Assembly (NCBI RefSeq): GCF_020618775.1
Contig: NZ_JAESVB010000004.1
Location: 248,001 to 312,000, forward strand
Length of the DNA: 64,000 nucleotides
Origin: Acidisoma silvae
GTDB lineage: Bacteria; Pseudomonadota; Alphaproteobacteria; Acetobacterales; Acetobacteraceae
Reading direction: 5' to 3'
The translations under genes and the position numbers were made by a program. Within the stretch, counting starts at the first letter, position 1, and each line of letters starts with the position of its first letter. Below, piece by piece: positions 41,220 to 50,043 of the stretch. A model generated the notes under the pieces. It made no database searches. It had not been told where the DNA came from and saw nothing but the letters and a program-made list of their open reading frames with translations.

Positions 41220-42595
41220 TCCGAATCCAGGGCGTCCATCCAGGCCTGGTCGAGATTGAAATAGGCAAGCCGGGAATGGGCCGCCGGCCGGTCACGCGAG
41301 ACCGCATAGCGGGTGCGGAAACGTCCGTCGGGGCCTTCGCCCAATATCTCCAGCTTGAAGATGTCGTTCATGATGACGACGTCGCCTTCCATGCCGCAGA
41401 CCTCTGTCACCTGCTGCACGCGCCGCCCGCCATCGCGCTGGCGGCCGACCTGCACGATCAGGTTCACGGCGCCGACGATCTGCGTGCGGATGGCGAAGGA
41501 GGGCAGACCCATATTGCCCATCTGCACCATGTTCTCGATACGGGTGAGCGCATCGCGGGTTGTATTGGCATGGATCGTCGACATGCTGCCGTCATGGCCG
41601 GTATTCATCGCTTGCAGCATGTCGAAGGCTTCGCCGGCGCGCACTTCACCGATGATGATGCGGTCGGGCCGCATACGCAGGGCGTTGCGCACCAGATCGC
41701 GCTGCGTCACTTCGCCCTTGCCTTCCAGATTGGGCGGCCGCGTTTCCAGGCGCACGACATGCGGCTGCTGCAATTGCAGTTCCGCCGCGTCTTCCACCGT
41801 TACCACGCGCTCGCCGGGGTCGATGAGCTGTGACATGGCATTCATCATGGTGGTCTTGCCGGACCCGGTGCCGCCGGAAATGACGACGTTGAAGCGTGCC
41901 GAGGCCGCAAGCTTGAGGATGCTGGCGACCTGCTGCGTCATGGTGCCGAAGCCGACCAGATCGTCGAAATTGATCGTCCGTTTACGGAATTTACGGATGG
42001 AGATATAGGGCCCGTCCAGCGCCAGCGGCGTGAAGACGATATTAACGCGGCTGCCGTCCTGAAGGCGCGCATCCACCATGGGGCTCGATTCATCCACGCG
42101 CCGGCCGACGGCCGTTGCGATGCGCTGGCAAATGCCCGCCAGATGCTCGGTATCGCGAAAGCGCACATTCGCCTGATAGACCTTGCCCAGGCGCTCGATA
42201 AAGATGCGGTCCGGGCCGTTGACCATGATATCGGCAATCGTATCGTCGGCCAGCAGAGGCTCCAGCGGTCCCAGGCCCAGCATGTCATTCACAAGATCGC
42301 CTGCAAGCTGCCGCTGCTCGCGCGCATTGAGCTGAATACGCCGGTCGGTCGCGATTTCACCGATCAGCCGTTCCACCTCGGTCTGCAAACGCTCCGGCGC
42401 CACGGCCGCCACGGCGGCCGGGTCCAGCCGGCCCAGGCACAGCGTGCGCAATTCCGCGATGATGGCCGCCGGCGCGCTATGGACGGGGATAGCCTGCGCG
42501 GGGGCCGCTTCCGCCGCGATGACTGCCGGCAAGGCCATCGCCTCGGCCATGGTCGGGCGACGCCCGAAAGCCGGACGGACGGCCGTGCCGCTCAT
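41216..42595 (-). CDS. tadA: Tad pilus secretion ATPase (TadA/CpaF)
   Basis: This 459-residue VirB11/GspE-type ATPase has an N-terminal regulatory domain, Walker A GGTGSGKTT, Asp-box TVEDAAELQL, Walker B RPDRIIIGEVRAGEAFDML, and the His-box GHDGSMSTIHANTTRDAL. It powers assembly and, in some species, retraction of Flp pili. It overlaps both neighbours by ATGA (tadB and cpaE). All catalytic motifs are intact, so the system should be functional. Confidence 0.95.
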   Translation of the reverse strand: MSGTAVRPAFGRRPTMAEAMALPAVIAAEAAPAQAIPVHSAPAAIIAELRTLCLGRLDPAAVAAVAPERLQTEVERLIGEIATDRRIQLNAREQRQLAGDLVNDMLGLGPLEPLLADDTIADIMVNGPDRIFIERLGKVYQANVRFRDTEHLAGICQRIATAVGRRVDESSPMVDARLQDGSRVNIVFTPLALDGPYISIRKFRKRTINFDDLVGFGTMTQQVASILKLAASARFNVVISGGTGSGKTTMMNAMSQLIDPGERVVTVEDAAELQLQQPHVVRLETRPPNLEGKGEVTQRDLVRNALRMRPDRIIIGEVRAGEAFDMLQAMNTGHDGSMSTIHANTTRDALTRIENMVQMGNMGLPSFAIRTQIVGAVNLIVQVGRQRDGGRRVQQVTEVCGMEGDVVIMNDIFKLEILGEGPDGRFRTRYAVSRDRPAAHSRLAYFNLDQAWMDALDSE

Positions 42596-43839
42596 CGGGG
42601 CTTGCCGAGCAACTGCCGCAGGCCGCCAAACCGCGACTTCGATCCGCTGCTTGTCTGGCTGGCCGTAGCCCCGAGCTGATTGGCCAGTTCCTCGATAGCG
42701 GAGCGGAAGGCGCTGCTTTGCGTGCTCGCGGGCTGTCCCATGGTCACAGCATGGCCGATCTGGCGCGGCAGGTCTGGGATGGTGACGTCGATGGCCGTCT
42801 TCAGGGCATCCTCCACCTGCTGACGTTTCAGGCCGCCAGGCATACCGAGCCGGTTCAGAACCAGGGTCGCGCGCTGCTGCCCGGTGCTGCCCGGCATCAG
42901 GCGCAGCGCATCGCGCACCGAACTCAGCGTCGGCGTCAGCACGATGACGCGATGACCGGACGCCGCCAGAAGCTCACGCCCGAAGGCATGGGGCTGCCAG
43001 CGGACGTCGCCGATGATGAAATTATAGCGCCGAGCGAGGGCTTCCAGCAGTTGCGGCGCGGCACCGGTGGCATAGGCGATTTCCTGCGCCAGCTTTTCCT
43101 GCGCCGCTAGCACATGCAGGCGCGGAGAGACGGGTACGGCGGCGCGTTCGGCCAGCAGGGTGTCGATACGCTCTGGCGCTTCCAGCGCGGCACGCAGACC
43201 CGGGCTCGGCTCGATATCGAGCATGAGCGCCGCCGTGCCGAGATAGAGATCGGCGTCCAGCAACACCGTATGACGCCGCAAGGTCATGCCCAGATGCCAG
43301 GCCAGATTGGCGGCGACGACGCTGGCGCCCACACCGCCGCGCGCACCGGTAATCGTCACGAAACGTCCGCCGCGCTTGGCGGCCGCCGCCTGTCCGGCGG
43401 CCATGGGCACGAAATGCTGCGCCACCACATCGCGGGTCAAAGGCTTGGCCAGATATTCCGCGACGCCAAGACCGCGCGTGATTTCGCGGTACAATGTGAG
43501 GTCGCTGGAATCGCCGATGACCAGCACGCAGGTATCGGGCTCCACCACCTCGGACAGCTGCGTCAGCGCCATCAGCGGCTCGTCTTCGCCGGTGATGTCT
43601 ACGATGAGCAGGCGCGGCGTCACCGCCTTCTGCTGCACGGCGATTGCGGCCCGCAGGCCACCGCGCCGGATTTCCATCGGCTCGATCAGCGCATCGGCGA
43701 AGCCATCACGCAAGGCGCTTTCGCTTGCGGCATCGAGCACGAAGGCCATGGCGGCCGGGCGGTCCGGACGGTTGACGTCGCTGGCGGCGTCGGTTCCGGC
43801 CGCCATGGCAACGGTGGACGAGCTTTGCCCGCGCGACAT
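42592..43839 (-). CDS. cpaE: Tad pilus localisation ATPase (CpaE/TadZ)
   Basis: This 415-residue protein has an N-terminal receiver-like domain without a clear phosphoacceptor (about 35-150) and a C-terminal ParA/MinD-like domain. The deviant Walker A reads TGARGGVGASVVAANLAW, lacking the signature lysines, as is common in TadZ. CpaE places the pilus machine at the cell pole. ATG 43839 shares a base with the cpaD stop (TGATG); a TTG just before it is rejected. Confidence 0.9.
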   Translation of the reverse strand: MSRGQSSSTVAMAAGTDAASDVNRPDRPAAMAFVLDAASESALRDGFADALIEPMEIRRGGLRAAIAVQQKAVTPRLLIVDITGEDEPLMALTQLSEVVEPDTCVLVIGDSSDLTLYREITRGLGVAEYLAKPLTRDVVAQHFVPMAAGQAAAAKRGGRFVTITGARGGVGASVVAANLAWHLGMTLRRHTVLLDADLYLGTAALMLDIEPSPGLRAALEAPERIDTLLAERAAVPVSPRLHVLAAQEKLAQEIAYATGAAPQLLEALARRYNFIIGDVRWQPHAFGRELLAASGHRVIVLTPTLSSVRDALRLMPGSTGQQRATLVLNRLGMPGGLKRQQVEDALKTAIDVTIPDLPRQIGHAVTMGQPASTQSSAFRSAIEELANQLGATASQTSSGSKSRFGGLRQLLGKPR

Positions 43840-44189
43840 CAATTGCCCCCACCGAGTGCGGCGCTGAGATCGGCCAGGGCGGATGCGGCATTATTGCCGG
43901 TGCCGCTGCCACTGCTGCTACCGGTTGAGCCGTCCAGACCTTTCGGCTTGTCGGCCATAATCCGATCGATGGGTATCGTGCTGTCGTAATGCGTCGGCGT
44001 GCTTTCGCCATGGCCCGCGATCAGGTCATTGGGATCGGCGACCATGACAGCGATATTGGCCGGAATGGCGCCAGTCGGCTGCCACATGCCGTCACGCTGA
44101 TAAGGATCGGTCATGGCACAACCGGCGCAGCCAAGCGCCGCCAGTCCAAGGCAGAGCAGAATGCGCAGGCTTGGCATTGTCCCGGTCAT
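43839..44189 (-). CDS. cpaD: Short Tad pilus lipoprotein (CpaD-like)
   Basis: This 116-residue lipoprotein has a signal ending in LAALGCAGC, then MTDPYQRDGMWQPTGAIPANIAVMVADPNDLIAGHG, which matches the C-terminal CpaD core (N-x-A-x-M-V-x-P-x-D-L). CpaD proteins are usually about 200 residues, so this one lacks much of the N-terminal half. The Gly/Ser-rich tail is also unusual. It is placed between cpaC and cpaE exactly where cpaD belongs, with ATGA overlap to cpaC, so it is probably a minimal functional form rather than a pseudogene. Confidence 0.78.
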   Translation of the reverse strand: MTGTMPSLRILLCLGLAALGCAGCAMTDPYQRDGMWQPTGAIPANIAVMVADPNDLIAGHGESTPTHYDSTIPIDRIMADKPKGLDGSTGSSSGSGTGNNAASALADLSAALGGGN

Positions 44190-45520
44190 TGCACGATGAA
44201 CCCGGCGCTGCCCGGGATCTGCATCGGCACTTTGGGCTGGCCGTCAGCCACCTGACGCAACTGCAACAGCCGCTCCAGATCGGAAGGCGGCGGCGAATCG
44301 GCATCCAGCGAATTCAATGCAGCAGGGTTGTCGACGGGGCGCACGATATAGGGCGTGATCAGGATGACGAGTTCCTTCTCTTCCCGCACCAGGTTGTTGG
44401 ATCGAAACAGGGCGCCGACATAGGGAATATCGCCCAGGATCGGGACGCCGGTCGTGTCATGCGTCTCATTGGTTTCAAGCAGGCCGGCAATGGCAAAGCT
44501 CTGTCCGCTGCCAAGCTCCACCGTGGTCTCTGCCTGCCGCACCAGCAGCGCCGGAATCTGGATGGCGGAATTATCAACGGTCAATGTAATTGCGCCTTGG
44601 GTGGTCAATTCGCTGACTTCGGGCTGAACATGCAGATTGATGCGCCCGGAGGAAAGGACCGTCGGCAGGAACTTTAGGCTGACACCGTAGCTTTTGAAAT
44701 CAATGGTCACGGTGCCGTTTTGCTCGGCCACTGGTATGGGATATTGGCCGCCGACTTCGAAGCTGGCGGCCTGTCCGCTCATCACCGTCAGCGTCGGCTC
44801 GGCCAGGATTTTCGCCAGATTATCCTCTGCCAGTGCCTCTATGACGGCGCTGACGCTGGGGGCGGCTAGCGATGCCGCGCCGGCGGCCGTGTCGGTGATG
44901 GGATTGGAGACGGCGAAGGTCAAAGCGGAACTGCCGATGGAGGCGACCGCTGCCCAGTTCGCGCCCAGTTCCCGCGTCACGGAGCGGTCAATTTCGGCAA
45001 TGCGCACCTGCAAGGTCACCTGCGTCGACATGGCAACGGTCACTTCGTCCAGCAGGCTCTGCTTGCTATCCAAAAAGCCATTGGCCAAGCGCACGGCGGT
45101 GGCATGCTGTTCCGGCGTCTGCACCTGGCCGGTCAGGCTCAGGCCATTCGGCTCCGCGTGAACCTTCAGGTCCAGACCGGGCAGAACGGCATTGATGGCG
45201 GCTTCCGCCTCGTCCGCCGAGAAGCTGGAAGGCTGCACGGTGACGTTGTAACTGCCGAGAGAACGGCCATCCGCGCCTGTTGCCGCGATTGTCGTTTCAC
45301 CGGGGGCGATGCCGAAGACGAACAGGCTATTGGCGCTGGCGGGCTTCACCTCGGCGACCTTTGGATTGGCGACGAAGATATTCGCGGCATTGCCGCGCAG
45401 CGTGATGATTTTGCCTGTGCCGATGGTCAGCGCGATGCCTGGCGGCGCTGCCGCCACGGCTGCATGGGAGGCGAAGAGGGCAGCGGCGATGATGATCGCC
45501 AGACAGGCGTTCCGCAGCAT
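44186..45520 (-). CDS. cpaC: Tad pilus outer-membrane secretin (CpaC/RcpA)
   Basis: This 444-residue secretin has a signal peptide (ACLAIIIAAALFASHAAVAA), an N-terminal BON-like/N0 domain (LTIGTGKIITLRGNAANIFVANPKVAEVKPA region, in part ANIFVANPKVAEV), and the secretin core with ISFVGGQ-like EVGGQYPIPV and VPILGDIPYVGALFRSN. It forms the outer-membrane pore for Flp fibres. It overlaps cpaB by one base and cpaD by ATGA. Confidence 0.94.
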   Translation of the reverse strand: MLRNACLAIIIAAALFASHAAVAAAPPGIALTIGTGKIITLRGNAANIFVANPKVAEVKPASANSLFVFGIAPGETTIAATGADGRSLGSYNVTVQPSSFSADEAEAAINAVLPGLDLKVHAEPNGLSLTGQVQTPEQHATAVRLANGFLDSKQSLLDEVTVAMSTQVTLQVRIAEIDRSVTRELGANWAAVASIGSSALTFAVSNPITDTAAGAASLAAPSVSAVIEALAEDNLAKILAEPTLTVMSGQAASFEVGGQYPIPVAEQNGTVTIDFKSYGVSLKFLPTVLSSGRINLHVQPEVSELTTQGAITLTVDNSAIQIPALLVRQAETTVELGSGQSFAIAGLLETNETHDTTGVPILGDIPYVGALFRSNNLVREEKELVILITPYIVRPVDNPAALNSLDADSPPPSDLERLLQLRQVADGQPKVPMQIPGSAGFIVQ

Positions 45521-46359
45521 CAGAAATGGAAATCCTGTTCGTCAGAGCCTTGAAAGACGTGAACGGCCGCCGTCTGGGATTTCGCCGAGGGCAGGTCGGC
45601 CATGGCCTGCGAGACGTCCTGCGCCCAAATCGTTCGGCCGCTATTTTTCGATAGTGCCGTGCCGGCATCGGCCGAGCAGACCGCCAGCGACAGTTGGCCG
45701 ATGCGTGCTGCCAATTGCACGCGCTCGACACCGGTTTCAGTCACTTCCAACGTCACGGTGCGCGCCGTGGAGGTATTGGTGGAAGGTGCGCCCGGTGCCG
45801 CGCCCTGCACCAGTTCCTGGTCGATCGCGATGACGCGCACGTTGCTGAGCACGGCTTCCGCCGATACGCGCCGCCCGAGCGGGACGGAGGAATCGTCGAT
45901 CGACTGCGTCATGATGACGTCGACACGGTCGCCCGGCCAGATCAGCCCTGCGGTACCGCTGACGGCATCGACGCCGATGGTCACGGCCCGCATGCCCGGT
46001 TGCAGCACGGCGGCCAGAAAGCCGTGATCGCCTGGCCGCATGACGTCTGCCGGCAGGATGACATCGTCCTTCGCAAGCGAGCGGCGGATCATGCCGCCGA
46101 TCAGATCGCGCCGGGCATCCGCGCTGTCGGGTGTCGCGTCCGTCGGCACATCGGTGGTGGGAAATGTCTTGGCCTCAAGATCGTCCGATTTCAGCAGCGT
46201 GCCAGCCCGCACGTCATGCGCCAGCGCGATGACCGCGACGGTGCGCGGCACGACCTTGTGGGTGGCGGCTTTCGGCGGATGCGCAGAGACCCAGGCGACG
46301 GCACCAAAACCGGCAAGGCCGATAGCCATGATGGCAAACAGGAACAGACGGACGATCAT
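45520..46359 (-). CDS. cpaB: Tad pilus assembly protein CpaB/RcpC
   Basis: This 279-residue protein has one N-terminal membrane anchor (LFLFAIMAIGLAGFGAVAWV), an SAF domain (VIALAHDVRAGTLLKSDDLE) and the RcpC-type domain (GMRAVTIGVDAVSGTAGLIWPGDRVDVIMT region, in part AGLIWPGDRVDVIMT). It is a periplasmic component linked to the secretin and possibly to peptidoglycan. The start overlaps the cpaA stop by ATGA. Confidence 0.93.
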   Translation of the reverse strand: MIVRLFLFAIMAIGLAGFGAVAWVSAHPPKAATHKVVPRTVAVIALAHDVRAGTLLKSDDLEAKTFPTTDVPTDATPDSADARRDLIGGMIRRSLAKDDVILPADVMRPGDHGFLAAVLQPGMRAVTIGVDAVSGTAGLIWPGDRVDVIMTQSIDDSSVPLGRRVSAEAVLSNVRVIAIDQELVQGAAPGAPSTNTSTARTVTLEVTETGVERVQLAARIGQLSLAVCSADAGTALSKNSGRTIWAQDVSQAMADLPSAKSQTAAVHVFQGSDEQDFHF

Positions 46360-46883
46360 GCAGGGCTAATCAACAACGTGAGAATCGCACCGGATGCGAT
46401 GCCGACGCCATAGGGAAGGGGACCGCCACGGCGGATACGGAAACGCTCTGTCCGCCAGATGCGCGCTAGCAATCCGGTGGGCCGAGGCCCCGGTTTTGGC
46501 ACAAGCCGGCGCAGCGCGATATAGACAAGTGCGAGAATACCGCCCGCCAGTCCGACGAGGGCGATATAAGTTGTGATGGCGGCCGCCGGCAGCAGCAGCA
46601 CGGAGGCGCTGATCAGTTTGACGTCGCCGCCACCCATCCATCCGCGCAGATAGCAGACCATGGCGCAGAGAAAGACGATCGCGGCCGCCAGCAGAGCGAC
46701 AGCGGCGTGGCCCTGGACAATGCGCAGCACGAGACCGATCGCGACCAAGGCGATGCAGATACCGTCTGGAATGATCCGAACGGCGATATCGCAAAGCGAT
46801 GCCATGACGAGCAGCAGAATGGCACCGCCGATGAGCGCGGGCGCGCCAAAGCCAGCCCAATAAAGCGAAAGATAAGGCTGCAA
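46356..46883 (-). CDS. cpaA: Prepilin peptidase (CpaA/TadV, A24 family)
   Basis: This is a membrane aspartyl protease of about 175 residues that processes Flp and TadE/F pilins. The two catalytic aspartates are in LCDIAVRIIPDG and the GGGDVKLI motif, among about five helices. The start is uncertain. The open frame reaches TTG 46934, but that part is the hairpin following flp; TTG 46883 (LQPYLSLYWAGF) has CGGAG upstream and keeps the first helix, so it is preferred. Poor initiation plus the hairpin would keep the peptidase well below the level of the pilin. Confidence 0.85.
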   Translation of the reverse strand: MQPYLSLYWAGFGAPALIGGAILLLVMASLCDIAVRIIPDGICIALVAIGLVLRIVQGHAAVALLAAAIVFLCAMVCYLRGWMGGGDVKLISASVLLLPAAAITTYIALVGLAGGILALVYIALRRLVPKPGPRPTGLLARIWRTERFRIRRGGPLPYGVGIASGAILTLLISPA

Positions 46884-46906
46884 ATCGGCTCCGATATCCT
46901 GAAAGG

Positions 46907-46936
46907 TGTTGCGGCACTCCGTAGAGTGCCGCAACA
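46907..46936 (-). other. Stem-loop between flp and cpaA
   Basis: Perfect 13-bp arms (46907-46919 and 46924-46936) enclose a CGTA loop, starting 5 bases after the flp stop. Without a T-run it is more likely a processing or stabilising hairpin, or a leaky attenuator, that raises pilin mRNA above that of the downstream machinery genes. Confidence 0.75.
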
Positions 46937-46941
46937 GACTT

Positions 46942-47133
46942 TTACATAGCGGTGTTCACGCTGGTGAAGATGCCGTCGACGGTTTTGCCAAGCGCGGCGA
47001 CGCCGACGGCGATGACGGCGGCGATCAGGCCGGCGATCAGCGCGTATTCCACGGCGGTGACGCCGCGCTTGTCGGACTTCAGGGCCGCAATCGCGTTGGT
47101 GCAATAGGTCGTGACGGCCAGAAGATTGGTCAT
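46942..47133 (-). CDS. flp: Flp-type major pilin
   Basis: This 63-residue type IVb pilin precursor has leader MTNLLAVTTYCTNAIAALKS, with cleavage expected after Gly24 in DKRG|VTAVEYALIAG. Glu29 and Tyr30 form the Flp motif at positions 5 and 6 of the mature protein. The mature hydrophobic helix of about 39 residues polymerises into the Flp fibre. ATG 47133 has GGAG upstream; the longer frame is rejected. It is the first gene of the Tad operon, with its promoter in the AT-rich gap upstream. Confidence 0.95.
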   Translation of the reverse strand: MTNLLAVTTYCTNAIAALKSDKRGVTAVEYALIAGLIAAVIAVGVAALGKTVDGIFTSVNTAM

Positions 47134-47511
47134 GAGATTCTCCAATATCGGATTACGGGCGATGGGTGTCGAAATTCGCCTCGGTGAAAAAGTTGCAATA
47201 TCAGCATGAAATCTGCGTCGATAGTCGCGAAATCTTCTCCATCCTGAGGGACTTCGCACTAGAAGCGGCAAAAGATTTTCAAAACAATTTCAGCGAACCG
47301 ATTTTGTGCGAAAGGACGTACGCCCTGAAATAGGAAACACCAGAGTATCAATGGGTTAACGCGAAAGCCGGGGTAATTTTATCCTAAACCTGTCATGAAA
47401 ACCTCAGCCTTTTGAATTAGTATTTTCAGCTAGAACTCAGATTTTAACACTAAACTCACGGTTCCGTGAGTTTAGTGTTTGCGATTGCGGTACCCTTTTA
47501 TAAGTAACGCT
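47134..47511. promoter_or_regulatory. AT-rich flp promoter region with a perfect 16-bp inverted repeat
   Basis: This 378-base gap has no gene. It holds the flp promoter (not precisely assignable) and, at 47446-47479, AACACTAAACTCACGG facing its reverse complement across a TT spacer. The inverted repeat is about 30 bases past the end of the lytic transglycosylase gene and may terminate it or bind a regulator. GTTAACCCAT on the minus strand near 47350 weakly resembles a CtrA half-site. Confidence 0.5.
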
Positions 47512-48189
47512 TCAGCGCGTGCCGCTGCCGCTGTCCGGCAGAATGACATGCGGCAAAGGAGAGGTCGCGGGCAGCAGAACGAGAACTTCCGCTTCAATTC
47601 CGCCGCCCTGAATCGCGCCGTCATTGTCTGTGTCCAGGGGGGCGCCACCCCAGCGCGCCAGCACGCGGTCGCGATAGGGAATGCCGAAAGCCGGTGACGC
47701 CGAGTGATAACTCATGACCGCCGCCGGCCAGGATCCAAGGCGCTGATGGAGATCGGACAGAAAGCGCGCCGCCGCCGTCGCATTCGCATCCGGGTCGAAG
47801 GCGGCATCCGCTGTCGCGAAGGCCAGCGGGTGATAGGTCAGGTCAACCTGGAAACAGCCGACATCGATCATCGGCGTGCCTTGCGCCTGCAAAGCCGATA
47901 GGGCCTTTACGGCGGCGGGCAGATTGGGCAGATACAGGCTATTGCCATTGGCATCGATTGTCCAAGGCCAGGGCTCAACCTTTCCGGATGGTGCGGTTCG
48001 GCCGCTTTCGATCTCACCGATTGCGGACAGCAGACCGAGCGGGATGCCAAAGCGTTTTTCTGCGTCGGCGGCGGCGTCCAGGCAGGTTCTTGGCAGGGCA
48101 TCTGCGGCACGTGCCGGGGCCTGGGCGCAAAGAAGAAACGGCAGCAGAGCAAGTGACAGACGCGTTGACGTGTTTCGGAAAAACTTCAT
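47512..48189 (-). CDS. Lytic transglycosylase (SLT-domain) protein
   Basis: This periplasmic peptidoglycan-cleaving enzyme of about 225 residues begins at MKFFRNTSTRLSLALLPFLLCAQAPARA, a signal peptide; earlier in-frame starts (to 48228) would only lengthen the leader. The SLT core has the catalytic Glu in LLSAIGEIESGRTAPSG, then PWPWTID and MIDVGCFQVDLTYHP. Its location between flp and the TadG/TadE genes suggests that it opens the cell wall for pilus assembly. Confidence 0.88.
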   Translation of the reverse strand: MKFFRNTSTRLSLALLPFLLCAQAPARAADALPRTCLDAAADAEKRFGIPLGLLSAIGEIESGRTAPSGKVEPWPWTIDANGNSLYLPNLPAAVKALSALQAQGTPMIDVGCFQVDLTYHPLAFATADAAFDPDANATAAARFLSDLHQRLGSWPAAVMSYHSASPAFGIPYRDRVLARWGGAPLDTDNDGAIQGGGIEAEVLVLLPATSPLPHVILPDSGSGTR

Positions 48190-48286
48190 CTCGACGATGA
48201 CAGGCCTATTCGCCATAAAGCGGTTCACGGATTGGATAAAATCGGATCGGCATGTCTTCGATCATAGTTCCCTCTCAAACGCCATC

Positions 48287-49591
48287 ATGATTCGCCGAAA
48301 ATCTGTTCGCGCCTTGAACCGGCGTGGCGCGGTTGCGGTATGGGTGGCACTGATCCTGACACCGACACTGCTGATCATCGCGCTTGGTCTGGATGAAGCG
48401 CAGTTGAGCCTGACGCAGATCGAGTTGCAGCGCGCGGCCGATATCTCGGCCTATGCCGGCGGTCTTCGCGCCGCCAGCAGCGCGACGGGCGTTCCGAGCA
48501 GTTGCGCCAGCGCCAGTAACAAGCTGGATTGCGCCTATGCCAATGCGGCCGCCGATCTGGCGGAAGTCGCGACAGCGCCCAGCACTTCGGCCCGCAGTTG
48601 GAGCGATACTAGCCTGACCTTGACGGACAATCTGATAACGGCGGCGGTGGTGAAGGGCATCAAAAACACCAGCGATGTCGCGGTCTCCGTGACGCTGACG
48701 AAATCCTTGCCGGCGCTCTTCGCTTATCCCGTCAACGGCAAGCTGACCTATACCGCCAGTAACACGGCCATTGCCGAGGTCGTGGCCGGCACCGCCAGCG
48801 GCGCGCAGCCTTGCCTTGTATCCTTGACCAATGACATCACGCTCAGCGGCAATTTCAACCTGACGCTGAATGACTGTTCTATGCGGTCCAACAACGCCAT
48901 CGCGATGAGCGGCAATGGGGATGTGGTCGCCAGCGGCATCTATGCCGACAAGACCATCACGACCAGCGGTAACGTCAACATCAACGGCACCGAATATCCG
49001 AATGACGGTCAGATCAGCGACCCTTACGCATCCGACAGCGCTCTCTACGGCTCCAGCGGTGCCTTCACCAAGCTGGCGACGGCGACCGGTAGCGCCTTTT
49101 CCGGTGGCGGCAGCCTGTCGCCAGGCACCTATTCCAGCCTGACCATCACCTCCAATCTTACGCTGGCTGCCGGTCTCTATCTTGTTACCGGCGGCATCAC
49201 CGTATCAGGCAATTCCGCCATCAACGGCACGGGTGTGACCATCGTCTCAGGCGGCGCCATCCAGATGTCCGGTAATATCAATTTCAACGTCACCGCGCCG
49301 ACCAGCAATGTCAGCGGTGGCATTCCCGGCATTCTCATCGCCGATAATGGCACCGGTGGCGAAAGCGTGTCGGGCAATTACTCAGCCTCGACTTCAGGCG
49401 TCATCTATCTGCCGAATAGCGGCTATACCGAAAGCGGCAATGGTGGGGTGAACGCACAATCATCCTGCATGGAACTGATCGCCGCCGAGGTGACGATCAG
49501 CGGCAATGCCAATCTGGACGGCGATTGCAACAATGGCGCTTTGTCCTTTGGTAGCGTGCCGGCCGTGCCGACGGTATCTTTAGTCCAATGA
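48287..49591 (+). CDS. TadG-like pilus-associated protein with SGN-repeat C-terminal domain
   Basis: This 434-residue protein has an N-terminal pseudopilin-like helix (RRGAVAVWVALILTPTLLIIALGLDEAQL) shared with TadE/TadG proteins. The C-terminal half is Gly/Asn/Ser/Thr-rich and carries eight SGN tripeptides (about residues 187, 208, 227, 307, 328, 362, 383 and 405) in strand-like repeats, probably a beta-helix or beta-solenoid. It contains a few cysteines. It is divergent from the transglycosylase and overlaps the next tadE start by ATGA. It may be a tip or anchoring component of the Flp pilus. The exact start is inferred; no strong ribosome-binding site is seen. Confidence 0.75.
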   Translation: MIRRKSVRALNRRGAVAVWVALILTPTLLIIALGLDEAQLSLTQIELQRAADISAYAGGLRAASSATGVPSSCASASNKLDCAYANAAADLAEVATAPSTSARSWSDTSLTLTDNLITAAVVKGIKNTSDVAVSVTLTKSLPALFAYPVNGKLTYTASNTAIAEVVAGTASGAQPCLVSLTNDITLSGNFNLTLNDCSMRSNNAIAMSGNGDVVASGIYADKTITTSGNVNINGTEYPNDGQISDPYASDSALYGSSGAFTKLATATGSAFSGGGSLSPGTYSSLTITSNLTLAAGLYLVTGGITVSGNSAINGTGVTIVSGGAIQMSGNINFNVTAPTSNVSGGIPGILIADNGTGGESVSGNYSASTSGVIYLPNSGYTESGNGGVNAQSSCMELIAAEVTISGNANLDGDCNNGALSFGSVPAVPTVSLVQ

Positions 49592-50043
49592 GCGGCGCTC
49601 TGTATGACAGGCGTCGCAGCGGCGTCGCGGCGGTTGAGTTTGCACTCTGCCTGCCACTGCTGATGATCATGATGGGCGGCATCACCGACCTTAGTCTGGA
49701 GATGCGCAGCAAGATGCTGCTGGCGACCGGTGTCAGCAATGCCGCGAGCGAGGCCATCGCGACCAAAGGGTCTGCCACCGCCGCCACGCTGCAAACCCTG
49801 GTGACCGATAGTTCCGGCCTGACGGGGGTGACGACTACGGTATCCGCGTTGGCCTATGAATGCGCCTCCGGCACGCCGGCCACGCTGAAGGCATCTTCTT
49901 CCGGCAGCACCTGCACCAGCGGCGGCACGGCAGGGGAATATCAGACGATCACCGCCAAATATACCTATACGCCTTTGATGCCGGCCTTCAGCGCGGTGGT
50001 GAAGACGGCTTTGACGGAAACCGCGACGGTACAGGTACAATGA
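49588..50043 (+). CDS. tadE: TadE-like minor pseudopilin
   Basis: In this 151-residue protein a short basic leader (YDRRRSGVAAVEFALCLPLL) gives the GVAAVEFA cleavage/pseudopilin motif and is followed by a single membrane helix (LMIMMGGITDLSLEM). The periplasmic part has two cysteines (ECASG and STCTSG). TadE and TadF are processed by the CpaA peptidase and needed for Flp fibre formation. It overlaps both neighbours by ATGA. Confidence 0.87.
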   Translation: MSGALYDRRRSGVAAVEFALCLPLLMIMMGGITDLSLEMRSKMLLATGVSNAASEAIATKGSATAATLQTLVTDSSGLTGVTTTVSALAYECASGTPATLKASSSGSTCTSGGTAGEYQTITAKYTYTPLMPAFSAVVKTALTETATVQVQ

